Part shown: positions 38,351 through 46,959 of the stretch, in pieces
How positions within the stretch are numbered: the stretch's first letter is position 1
Layout: each line of letters begins with the position of its first letter
From: Salinimonas iocasae
GTDB taxonomy: Bacteria > Pseudomonadota > Gammaproteobacteria > Enterobacterales > Alteromonadaceae
Assembly (NCBI RefSeq): GCF_006228385.1
Contig: NZ_CP039852.1
Span: 3,488,001-3,552,000 of the forward strand
Direction: 5' to 3'
Length of the DNA stretch: 64,000 bases
Program-made: the position numbers and the translations under genes
Notes under the pieces: model-generated
The model's input: only the letters and a program-made list of their open reading frames with translations
Told to the model about the DNA's origin: nothing
Databases searched by the model: none

Positions 38351-39568
38351 ATGAAACGTGTTTTAGCTATTGTGTCCGCTCTGGCCACAACCACCTTATT
38401 TTCTCCGTTTTCTGCCGCCCAGGCAGAGGGCGAATTTGAACAATGTAAAACCCGGCTTTCTGCTCAGGCGAAAAACGAGGGTGTTTCTGACAAGGTTGTC
38501 GATGACGCCTTTGCCAGTATCGCGTTTCAGCCACGCGTCATCGAGCTTGATCGCAGCCAGCCTGAATTTGTTACTACGTTCCCTTCCTATTACAGCAAAC
38601 GCGTCACTGATTGGCGCGTGTCAAAAGGCCGCGAGCTTCTTAGCGAACATCGTGAACTCTTAAACGAGCTGGAAAAGCAATACGGCATTCCGCCCCATTA
38701 TCTTGTTGCCTTTTGGGGGCTGGAAACTAACTATGGCGGTTACAAAGGTAAAATGCCGGTGCTTAGCTCTCTGGCTACGCTAGCATGTGACAAACGCCGC
38801 AGTACGTATTTCACTCAGGAACTTATGACCGCCCTTAAGCTGATGGAGCGGGAATCTCTGAGCGCCGATGCAATGGTCGGGTCGTGGGCTGGTGCAATGG
38901 GTCATACGCAGTTTATGCCCTCAGCCTATTTTAAATATGCCACCGATGGCGACGACAACGGTCAGGTTAATTTGTGGGACAGTGAAGCTGATGCACTGAC
39001 CAGCGCAGCAAACTTTCTGGCAAATCTTGGCTGGGAGCCAGGGTTTCGCTGGGGACGCGAGGTAGCTTTACCGGATAACTTCGATTATCGCCTTTCAGGT
39101 TACAAGCAGCGCAGACCCGTTAACGAGTGGGCGGATAAAAATGTGACGTTGCCAAGTGGTAGCACATTACCTGACAGTGATATTGATGCCTATATTGTGG
39201 TACCAGCCGGGCATGCAGGACCAGCATTTTTGGCGTATCAGAATTTCCGCGTCATCATGCGCTGGAACAATTCGGAGTTTTACGCCATTGCGGTAGGTGA
39301 GCTGGCCAGCCAGATTTCAGGTAGCAGTGGGCTGGCTCAGGCCTTACCTGATCTGCCAACTTACAGCCGTGATGACATCATGCAGATGCAGAAAAAGCTT
39401 AATCAGAAAGGCTTTGATGTAGGAAAACCTGATGGTATTTTGGGCCCTGCAACGCGCGCAGGTATTCGCGAGTACCAACTGGCAAATTCGCTTATCGGTG
39501 ATGGGTTTCCGTCACTGGAAGTGATGAAATCGCTGGATGTAAAACTCCAGGCAGACGCCAACAGCTAA
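38351..39568 (+). CDS. Lytic murein transglycosylase, MltB family with peptidoglycan-binding domain
   Basis: Cleaves the MurNAc-GlcNAc bond of peptidoglycan to 1,6-anhydro ends. A signal peptide (about 1-25, ending AAQAEG) precedes an SLT_2 catalytic domain (about 28-320) with catalytic Glu E125 in FWGLETNYGG and the MGHTQFMPSAY motif near 187-197. A C-terminal PG_binding_1 domain (about 340-400: LNQKGFDVGKPDGILGPATRAGI) follows. No lipobox is seen, so it is probably soluble and periplasmic. Its place between phaZ and phaB appears incidental. Confidence 0.92.
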   Translation: MKRVLAIVSALATTTLFSPFSAAQAEGEFEQCKTRLSAQAKNEGVSDKVVDDAFASIAFQPRVIELDRSQPEFVTTFPSYYSKRVTDWRVSKGRELLSEHRELLNELEKQYGIPPHYLVAFWGLETNYGGYKGKMPVLSSLATLACDKRRSTYFTQELMTALKLMERESLSADAMVGSWAGAMGHTQFMPSAYFKYATDGDDNGQVNLWDSEADALTSAANFLANLGWEPGFRWGREVALPDNFDYRLSGYKQRRPVNEWADKNVTLPSGSTLPDSDIDAYIVVPAGHAGPAFLAYQNFRVIMRWNNSEFYAIAVGELASQISGSSGLAQALPDLPTYSRDDIMQMQKKLNQKGFDVGKPDGILGPATRAGIREYQLANSLIGDGFPSLEVMKSLDVKLQADANS

Positions 39569-39601
39569 AGGGTCTGCCTGATTACGCTTTTGAACACGCG
39601 G

Positions 39602-40324
39602 TTAGTACATGTGCTGACCGCCGTTGACCGATATCGTCGAGCCGGTGATGAACGTGGCATCATCGTCGACCAGAAATAAGACGGTTCTGGCGATATCCTT
39701 TGGCGAGCCTAGTCGGCCTACAGGGATTTTCGCGATAATCTTCTCAAGTACGTCTGGCGGCACAGCTCGCACCATATCAGTATCAACATAGCCGGGCGCA
39801 ATAGCATTTACGGTAATACCTTTGCCAGCTCCTTCCTGTGCCAGTGCCTTGGTAAAGCCATGAATACCAGACTTAGCGGCAGCATAGTTCACCTGACCAT
39901 ACTGGCCGGCCTGACCGTTAATCGAACCAACATTCACGATGCGCCCGAATTTGCGGTCTCGCATTCCTTCAATAACTGCCCGGGACGTATTAAAACAGGA
40001 GCCCAAATTCGTTTTGATAACCGCATCCCACTGGTCTGCGTCCATGCGATGCATCGTGCCGTCGCGGGTGATTCCGGCATTATTAACCAGAACATCGATC
40101 GTGCCGTAGTCGTTCTCTATTTGTGTTATTGCCTCTTTGGTTTTATCAAAATCAGACACATCAAACTTAATTGCCGCAATTCCGGTTTTATCCATGAAAG
40201 CCTTGGCAGCATCATCGTTACCGCAATAGTTCGCTACTACTTTATATCCAGCATCTTTCAGCGCAACGCTGATAGCCTCACCAATACCGCGCGTCCCTCC
40301 GGTAACCAGTGCTACTCTGCTCAT
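39602..40324 (-). CDS. phaB: Acetoacetyl-CoA reductase
   Basis: NADPH-dependent short-chain dehydrogenase that makes (R)-3-hydroxybutyryl-CoA for PhaC. It has the TGGTRGIGEAI cofactor loop (8-18), NNAGITRD (81-88), and catalytic S134, Y147 and K151 (NVGSINGQAGQ, VNYAAAKSG). The end motif SVNGGQHMY is typical of PhaB. At 240 residues it is full length. The assignment over FabG rests on that ending and on the PHA context. Its usual partner phaA (beta-ketothiolase) is not in the window. AAGGA precedes the ATG. Confidence 0.92.
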   Translation of the reverse strand: MSRVALVTGGTRGIGEAISVALKDAGYKVVANYCGNDDAAKAFMDKTGIAAIKFDVSDFDKTKEAITQIENDYGTIDVLVNNAGITRDGTMHRMDADQWDAVIKTNLGSCFNTSRAVIEGMRDRKFGRIVNVGSINGQAGQYGQVNYAAAKSGIHGFTKALAQEGAGKGITVNAIAPGYVDTDMVRAVPPDVLEKIIAKIPVGRLGSPKDIARTVLFLVDDDATFITGSTISVNGGQHMY

Positions 40325-40581
40325 ATCATCTATCCTTTCTTAAGTTGTTGAAGATCTATGCGATCAGTCCAGTATATGCACGAATAATGACCGCTGGATA
40401 GACTAATAAATGAACTTTTTTTGACTAAATATTAAACTTCTGGGAACGTATTTTTATAAAAATGTTAAATGACAAAGTTATCAGCGACTTACAAAACCCC
40501 GTTTTAGTGCGTTTTTCAACTGTTCACTCCTCTGTCCACATGCAATGCATTTAGAATCAGGCACCGAACAGGCGCAAGCTG

Positions 40582-41964
40582 TCAGGATTCGTGCAACGCT
40601 TCCCACGCCGCCAGAGAACCGCTAAACACCTCTACGTTCGAAAATCCTCGGGATTTGAGATAACTGGCGGCAACCGTTGCACGCAATCCCGAGCCGCAAA
40701 AGCAGGTGTAACGAACATTCGGATCCAGATCGGACAGCTGACTGAACAGATAACCCAGATAGATATGCACAGAATGCGGAAGCATTTTCTGCTCGACTTC
40801 CTCATGCTTTCGCACATCAAGTATCTGCCAGTCTTCAGAGGGATTGTCCAAGCGCTGTGCAACTGTTTGTGCATCAACTAGAGTGATGGAATCTACATGA
40901 TTATCCACCTGCTCATCGCCGGTCCGAACAGGAATATCGGTGATATAACCCGGCAACCAGCTGTAACCCATGCGCTGAAGCTGGAGGGCCGCGTCATCTG
41001 TCTGCGCGGGAGTATCGCTGACAATAATCACCGGCTTGTCATACTGTAAGAACCATCCGCCGTACGCCGAGACCAATCCACCGGGCAGAAAGACGCTGCC
41101 ATTACGATAACTGGCGCAAAACGCATCGACATTACGAATATCCAGTAACTGTATCTCGTTTTTCTCAACCTGTTCGGGTAACGCCGCTATCTCGCTCTGT
41201 GGTAACCGGGGCATGGAAATCGGTGCAATGCGCTTACTTTGACCAACAGAATTAAACTTCTCCATGTTCTCAAAGTATGGTGCGTAGTAGTGGGTCTCCT
41301 TAAGCTTTTTCTCGATAAAAGCCTGCTTGTCCTTAATCTTCCACGCCGGGTTGTGACGCTTTTCGTAACCCAGCGTCGTAAACTCACGTGCAGCCATTCC
41401 TGAACCGCACACAGAACCCGCGCCATGTGCCGGGTAGACGATAGTGGTATCGGGTAAGTCTGATAAGGCTTGCAAGCTATCGAAAAGCATACCGGCAACC
41501 TTTTCTTTTTCTTCCGGATAAAAGTCCGTTCTGCCGACTTCATTGACAAACAGTGTATCGCCGGTAAAAACAGCAACAGTTTCCTGCGAGACAGCTGTAT
41601 CACTTACACATACGCAAATACTGTCTTTAGTGTGTCCCGGCGTTTCCATTATGGTAATCAGCAGATCGCCTACAGAAACCGTATCATTCGTCTGAACGCT
41701 CTGCGCATATGCTATCTTGGCATCTGCATTGATGCCGTGATAGACAGGAATATCCAAATCTTCACCCAGGGCAGCCCCGCCTGAAATGAAATCCTCATTT
41801 CGATGCGTTTCAATCACACACCGAATACTGACATTCTGGTTGGCGGCTTCTCGAAGATACTGGTCAATATCCCGTTGGGGGTCAACGACGAATGCTTCGC
41901 CGGCACTGGAAACAAGATAAGATAACTGTGCAAGACCATTGGCTTTAAAACTGACAACGCGCAT
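40582..41964 (-). CDS. CstB-like persulfide dioxygenase-rhodanese fusion
   Basis: 460 residues: metallo-beta-lactamase-fold domain (about 1-240), an inactive rhodanese-like domain (about 255-350) and a C-terminal rhodanese with catalytic Cys C423 in FCGSGLRATVA. The metal motif is ETHRNED rather than THxHADH. It keeps H54, H111 (TPGHTKDS) and D136 (FTGDTLF), the 2-His-1-Asp iron set of ETHE1 persulfide dioxygenases, and lacks the second-metal ligands. This layout matches CstB, which oxidises persulfide to thiosulfate or sulfite. I chose ATG 41964 over 41970 and 41994 because GAGGTG lies six bases ahead of it. No CstR-type regulator is adjacent. Confidence 0.82.
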   Translation of the reverse strand: MRVVSFKANGLAQLSYLVSSAGEAFVVDPQRDIDQYLREAANQNVSIRCVIETHRNEDFISGGAALGEDLDIPVYHGINADAKIAYAQSVQTNDTVSVGDLLITIMETPGHTKDSICVCVSDTAVSQETVAVFTGDTLFVNEVGRTDFYPEEKEKVAGMLFDSLQALSDLPDTTIVYPAHGAGSVCGSGMAAREFTTLGYEKRHNPAWKIKDKQAFIEKKLKETHYYAPYFENMEKFNSVGQSKRIAPISMPRLPQSEIAALPEQVEKNEIQLLDIRNVDAFCASYRNGSVFLPGGLVSAYGGWFLQYDKPVIIVSDTPAQTDDAALQLQRMGYSWLPGYITDIPVRTGDEQVDNHVDSITLVDAQTVAQRLDNPSEDWQILDVRKHEEVEQKMLPHSVHIYLGYLFSQLSDLDPNVRYTCFCGSGLRATVAASYLKSRGFSNVEVFSGSLAAWEALHES

Positions 41965-42030
41965 GAGCATCACCTCAACATTGAAACTGTACACTATTTA
42001 ACCATAGCGGCCTGAGATCAGATCACAATA

Positions 42031-44544
42031 TCAGGTCATGTGTTTTTTGGTACGCGTGGTTGGCTCTGCCAGGGCTGGCTCGTCCGGCCAGTAGTGTTTG
42101 GGGTAGCGGCCTTTCATTTCTTTTTTGATTTCCTGATAACTGCCCTGCCAAAACGCCCCCAAATCATTGGTTTTCTGCAGCGGTCTGCCGGCCGGAGATA
42201 GCAATGATAAGGTCACGGGCAACGCATTGTTACCTATCAATATCTGAGTATTGCTTCCATACATTTCCTGCATTTTTACGGCAAGTATGACCTGCCCATC
42301 TGGCAGGTACTCTAGTGGCCGCGTATTGCCTGATGGTACCAAGACAGATGTTGGCAAAAAATGCTCAAGAGCATGCTGCTGAGGCCAGGATAACGTTTGT
42401 TGCATCAGTGTTTGCCAGGGAAGCGATGGCAGGTCCTCGCGTTTTTTACACTTTTTAAGATGGCTTATCAGGCTATTCTCATCAATCAGCGATAGCACCG
42501 ACACATTGACGTCTGGCCAGGGGTCAGCCTGATCAAAGGCCTGCGGCTGTGCCAAATCCAATTTTGCAGCCAGGGCGACCCGGTTAAGCCATTGCCGCGC
42601 CTTTTCCGGTAAGGGTAGCTCTGATAATGACAGTGCCTGCAAGTGTGCCAGCCAGGCGTAAGCAATTTCATCTGCAGATGCTGATGATACCGGTTCGCTG
42701 GATAATATAATCTGGTGAAAGCGGGTCACTTGCCTGGCTTGCATTTGTCCGGAGCTACGGTGGTAGTTTACCTCCTTCTCCGTCGTCAGTTTTTTTGGGA
42801 ACCAGGTTTCAATTGCTTTATAAGCCAATGGCTCAGCTAACCGAATTCTGACGTCGGTGCCAACCTGCTGACCTCTAAGTACTGCCAGCCAGTCACTTTT
42901 CACCGGTATACCGCGCCATTGTGCACCACGGCCGTTGGCCATTTTCCACTGCTCTTTTTGCCAGTGGGCGATTCTATCCTGCCACGCCAGCGCTATAGCC
43001 AGTGCAATTGAGGCCGGCTCCAGTTCGTGACAGGGTATTACTGATAACGATGTATCCGATGGAAATAACAGTGACAGAAAACGTTTTGCCTGCCGGGACA
43101 GACGTGCAATAGTATATTTGTCTGCATTTATCAGTGCTTCGCTGACCAAACCATCTGATACTTTTGCACTGTCTTCAGCCAGCGCGGCTACCCATGCTGC
43201 CGCGTGGCACAGCTTAAGACCTTCACTTTGTACGTTATCTCTTGCTGTCAAAAGCATATGCGCCAGACGCGGGTGGCAGGGGAACCGGGCTAACTGTTGC
43301 CCGTAAGCGGTAAGCAGCAACCCACCTGTAGAGGTTGTAGTGACGGCCTCCAGCTCAGTTAGCGTAGATGTCGCGCTATTTATTTGTGCTGCTGAAGGCT
43401 GGTCCAGCAGTCGCAATGCATCCAGCGTGGTGCCCCACGCCAGTGTATCCAGCAAAAGCGGCGTGATATCTTCTCTGTGAATTTGGGGAGGCGTATAGCC
43501 AGACAACCGGTCGTGCTGCTCTTTGCTCCACAGACGAATGCAAATACCCGGCTTAAGCCGGCCGGCACGACCTTTACGCTGCGTTGCCGATGCTTTAGCG
43601 ATCATTTGCTGATTCAACTGAGTCAGCCCGGTGGCTGGATTATATACCGCAATATTTTCCAAACCGCTGTCTATCACTGCCTCTATGTTGTCAATCGTCA
43701 GTGATGTTTCAGCAACGTTCGTGGCCAGAATAACCTTTTGCCTGCCCTGAGGATCCGCCTTCAGGGCACTGTTTTGTTGCGCTTTTCCCAGCGCGCCGTA
43801 AAGGTGATGAATTACAGGATTGGTTTGAGGACGCTGCGTTGTCAGTAGCTGACTGACTTTGTTTATTGCACCTACACCGGGCAGAAATACCAGCACATCG
43901 CCATCGACCTCTTCACAGGCCTGACGTGTGTAACGTGCCACCGCATCATGGAGGTGCTGTACGGCAATTTGGCCACTGTACTTCTCCTGCACATCATACA
44001 TACGCCCTTCTGATACACAGATTGCTGCTTCGGGTAAGAGCGTGGCCAGAGATTCCGTATCCAGCGTTGCCGACATCACCAGTAGGCGCAGATCTTCACG
44101 CAGCCCATCCTGTACATCCAGCGTCAGGGCCAGACCAAAATCACTGTGAATACTACGCTCATGAAACTCATCGAAAATAATCAGGCCGACATCCTCAAGC
44201 TCAGGATCATGAGCAATTCGCCGCGCCAGAATACCTTCTGTAATTACCTCTAACTGTGTCTGTTCACTGACCCTGGTTTCGCCACGAATACGATATCCGA
44301 CACGCTGACCTACCGGTTCATTAAGTTGTTCAGCCAGATATCCGGCCAGACTTCTTACCACCACCCGGCGTGGCTGCATTAATAAAATCTTTTTATCCGT
44401 AAACGCAGACAACAACGCCAGGGGAATAACGGTAGACTTCCCCGCCCCCGGTGGCGCTGCCACAATCGCATTGCGGTTTTTAAGTGCATCGGTCAGTGCA
44501 TCAATAACAGTAAAAGCGGGAAAGCGCTCAGCATCGTATGGCAT
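42031..44544 (-). CDS. hrpB: ATP-dependent RNA helicase HrpB
   Basis: DEAH-type helicase of 837 residues. Walker A is APPGAGKSTVIP (about 34-45) and Walker B the DEFHERS box (about 125-131). SATLDTE (motif III), TNVAETSLTIDNI (motif V) and QRKGRAGRLKPG (motif VI) follow. The long C-terminal part (about 430-830) is the HrpB-specific region. The cellular role of HrpB is poorly known; it is non-essential in E. coli. It is divergent from thpR, exactly as in E. coli, across 97 bases. Confidence 0.95.
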   Translation of the reverse strand: MPYDAERFPAFTVIDALTDALKNRNAIVAAPPGAGKSTVIPLALLSAFTDKKILLMQPRRVVVRSLAGYLAEQLNEPVGQRVGYRIRGETRVSEQTQLEVITEGILARRIAHDPELEDVGLIIFDEFHERSIHSDFGLALTLDVQDGLREDLRLLVMSATLDTESLATLLPEAAICVSEGRMYDVQEKYSGQIAVQHLHDAVARYTRQACEEVDGDVLVFLPGVGAINKVSQLLTTQRPQTNPVIHHLYGALGKAQQNSALKADPQGRQKVILATNVAETSLTIDNIEAVIDSGLENIAVYNPATGLTQLNQQMIAKASATQRKGRAGRLKPGICIRLWSKEQHDRLSGYTPPQIHREDITPLLLDTLAWGTTLDALRLLDQPSAAQINSATSTLTELEAVTTTSTGGLLLTAYGQQLARFPCHPRLAHMLLTARDNVQSEGLKLCHAAAWVAALAEDSAKVSDGLVSEALINADKYTIARLSRQAKRFLSLLFPSDTSLSVIPCHELEPASIALAIALAWQDRIAHWQKEQWKMANGRGAQWRGIPVKSDWLAVLRGQQVGTDVRIRLAEPLAYKAIETWFPKKLTTEKEVNYHRSSGQMQARQVTRFHQIILSSEPVSSASADEIAYAWLAHLQALSLSELPLPEKARQWLNRVALAAKLDLAQPQAFDQADPWPDVNVSVLSLIDENSLISHLKKCKKREDLPSLPWQTLMQQTLSWPQQHALEHFLPTSVLVPSGNTRPLEYLPDGQVILAVKMQEMYGSNTQILIGNNALPVTLSLLSPAGRPLQKTNDLGAFWQGSYQEIKKEMKGRYPKHYWPDEPALAEPTTRTKKHMT

Positions 44545-44641
44545 AAAGGCGTGTATTAATCAGGTAAATCTCTGTTTATCCTATTGTACGTACTCAACAG
44601 CTAATTGCATGTGTATTGGTTAACACATCTGGGGGTGTAAT

Positions 44642-45259
44642 ATGAAAATGCGTTGCTTTATCGGACTGGATTTGCCAGTTAAGACCAAACTGGCGCTGGA
44701 GAGCTGGCGGCAAAAAGCGCTGCCTGAAGTAAAAGAGCGCGCCCAGACAAAGCGCCCGGCTAAATCTAATACGCCGGCCGAGTCCGTTGCAGTTCCTACT
44801 GCCAATTTTCATATTACGCTGGCTTTTCTGGGACAAGTGGATGCACGTCAGCACGAAGCGCTTTTAAACGAAATGGAACAGGTAAAAGGCAGCCCATTTT
44901 CGTTAACGCTAGACTCAACCGCGCTGTGGGAAGGTCCTAAAATTTTACTGGCTGCACCCGGCGAGCCTGATGACGCATTAATGGATTTAGCCCGTCAGGT
45001 ACGCAAAGCAGCACGGGCAGCGGGTGTACAGGTAGATGGTCGCCCATACCGCCCACATGTTACTTTGGTCAGAAAGGCGACAGACGCACTGCCCCCTCCA
45101 CTGTTTGCGCCTGATATTCATGCGGATTTTTCACAGTTCCATCTGTTTGAGTCTTTCAGTAATGCGCAGGGCGTGCGCTATCCAATCAGGCACTCCTGGC
45201 CTCTTATCCCGAACATGTCGGTACGTGAGAGATTAAGGCAGGGTCTGACAGACAATTAA
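44642..45259 (+). CDS. thpR: RNA 2',3'-cyclic phosphodiesterase (2H family)
   Basis: Two-histidine phosphoesterase that opens 2',3'-cyclic phosphates on RNA ends and shows 2'-5' RNA ligase activity in vitro. The two HxTx motifs are H57-I-T59 in ANFHITLAFLG and H139-V-T141 in YRPHVTLVRKA. At 205 residues it is some 25-30 longer than E. coli ThpR, owing to a basic linker before the first motif (about 28-50) and a short tail. A GGGGGTG ribosome site precedes the ATG. It is divergent from hrpB. Confidence 0.93.
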   Translation: MKMRCFIGLDLPVKTKLALESWRQKALPEVKERAQTKRPAKSNTPAESVAVPTANFHITLAFLGQVDARQHEALLNEMEQVKGSPFSLTLDSTALWEGPKILLAAPGEPDDALMDLARQVRKAARAAGVQVDGRPYRPHVTLVRKATDALPPPLFAPDIHADFSQFHLFESFSNAQGVRYPIRHSWPLIPNMSVRERLRQGLTDN

Positions 45260-45330
45260 ACGCACCGCGGCCTTTACTTTACAACGGCGCATGGGTACAA
45301 AGAAATGAGCATAGTTAACAGCAGAGTATT

Positions 45331-46185
45331 ATGAAGCAAACATTCAGACTGGTTATTGATTGCCCCGACCAGATTGGCCTGGTCGCCAGCGTATCGCAGT
45401 TTCTGGCCGATCATGGCGCGACAATTGTAGAGGCCAGTCACCACACAGACCTGCAAACTGGTCGGTTTTTTATGCGACATGAGATTGGCACCGAGCACCT
45501 CTCGCTGGATTATAACGCTTTTGTCTCTGCATTTACGCCACTGGCTAACGAATATCAAATGCAATGGAAGCTTAGCGACTCCACTCAGCGCCAGCGCGTT
45601 GCATTGCTTGGCAGTATCGAGTCGCACTGTTTGGTGGATATACTGCATCGCTGGCATACCGGCGAGCTTTATTGTGATATCCCCTGCGTCATATCGAATC
45701 ACCCCCAGCTTAAAGAGTTTGCAGACTGGTATCAGGTGCCTTTTCACTGGATTGATTTTAAAACACTGGGTAAGGAGCAGGCGTTCGCGCAGATAAGAAC
45801 CTTGCTGCAGGAATACGACATTGACTTAACGGTGCTTGCCCGCTTTATGCAAATACTGCCGCAGTCTTTGTGCCGGGAGCTGGAAGGTCGGGCTATCAAT
45901 ATCCATCATAGTTTCCTGCCATCCTTTGCCGGAGCAAGACCTTATCAACAAGCTTATGATCGCGGGGTAAAGCTAATCGGAGCAACGTGTCACTACGTCA
46001 CCCAGGATCTCGATGAAGGGCCGATTATCGAACAAAGCGTTAAGCGAATCAGTCACAGCGACAGTGCGCCGGACATGGTCAGAAAAGGTAAGGACTGTGA
46101 AGTGACCGCGCTTGCCCACGGTGTACGGTACCACCTTGAAGACCGCGTGCTCATTCACCACAACAAAACCGTTGTATTCGCCTGA
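45331..46185 (+). CDS. purU: Formyltetrahydrofolate deformylase
   Basis: Hydrolyses 10-formyl-THF to THF and formate, which balances one-carbon pools and feeds formate to PurT. The N-terminal ACT domain (about 4-80: FRLVIDCPDQIGLVASVS) is followed by a formyltransferase fold with catalytic N190, H192 and D228 (INIHHSFLPSFAGARPY, TQDLDEGP). At 284 residues it is full length. It begins 71 bases after thpR in the same direction and converges with ygjV, 19 bases away. Confidence 0.96.
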   Translation: MKQTFRLVIDCPDQIGLVASVSQFLADHGATIVEASHHTDLQTGRFFMRHEIGTEHLSLDYNAFVSAFTPLANEYQMQWKLSDSTQRQRVALLGSIESHCLVDILHRWHTGELYCDIPCVISNHPQLKEFADWYQVPFHWIDFKTLGKEQAFAQIRTLLQEYDIDLTVLARFMQILPQSLCRELEGRAINIHHSFLPSFAGARPYQQAYDRGVKLIGATCHYVTQDLDEGPIIEQSVKRISHSDSAPDMVRKGKDCEVTALAHGVRYHLEDRVLIHHNKTVVFA

Positions 46186-46204
46186 GCACGCTACCTAAAG
46201 AATA

Positions 46205-46723
46205 CTACAGAGGCAGGCTTCGCGCCTGCCGCCATAAGCGCAGATAAAACCAGCTATTAGACATAGCAAATAAAAGCTCCGTGACCGCGACTCCCCAGGT
46301 TTGATTGAGCAGCGCGTATATCGCAAATACCAGCGACCCACTAATCATGCACAAGCGCAGACCGGCCTCTTTACAATGCAGCTCGCCAAAACGATACAGT
46401 ATAAACGTAACCAGAGGCATGATTTCCAGCCAGCCCGTTTTACCGGTTCTCATATTGATATAACCAATCAGCGCTGACATCATGATAATCAGCACCACAG
46501 TGAGTGACTGCGCCACCAACTTATTGGTTACCAGACGGTATGTTGTGCTGAATCCCGCCACCGTCATCACCAGTACACCCGCCCAGGCGTGCTGAACAGC
46601 CAACAGTGAGCCAATCGTTACGCACAACCCCAGATTCAGAAATAGCAGCTTTCTTTCGGTGTCAGACCAGAACGACAAAACAGCAATAATTACCGGGGCG
46701 CTGTGCATGAGCAGTTCAGTCAT
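46205..46723 (-). CDS. YgjV family inner-membrane protein
   Basis: 172 residues with about five hydrophobic helices spread over the whole length and short loops. The pattern (SFWSDTERKLLFLNLGLC, a central FILYRFGELH, and a C-terminal helix with a basic tail) fits the YgjV family of inner-membrane proteins, whose function is unknown. AGGAGAAG sits directly before the ATG. A short GC-rich repeat GGCAGGC/GCCTGCC in its last codons could act as a weak stop for the convergent purU transcript. Confidence 0.75.
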   Translation of the reverse strand: MTELLMHSAPVIIAVLSFWSDTERKLLFLNLGLCVTIGSLLAVQHAWAGVLVMTVAGFSTTYRLVTNKLVAQSLTVVLIIMMSALIGYINMRTGKTGWLEIMPLVTFILYRFGELHCKEAGLRLCMISGSLVFAIYALLNQTWGVAVTELLFAMSNSWFYLRLWRQARSLPL

Positions 46724-46959
46724 AAGCCTTCTCCTGAACGGGTGAATGGTTAAAAATCGCGCGCAGTGTAATCCCGTGGCAGCCCTGCCTTCAAGCAGAT
46801 TTTTGTTATGATTTTGTGACGCACTGAAAAGACACTAAAAACAGTAAAACCGATGAGTTTACACTTGCGCACGGTGATGGCGCGGCGATCCTATTTAACT
46901 TAGCTACGGTATCCTCTAGTATAAAAAAACCTTATAAAACGATAACGACAGGAAAGGAA

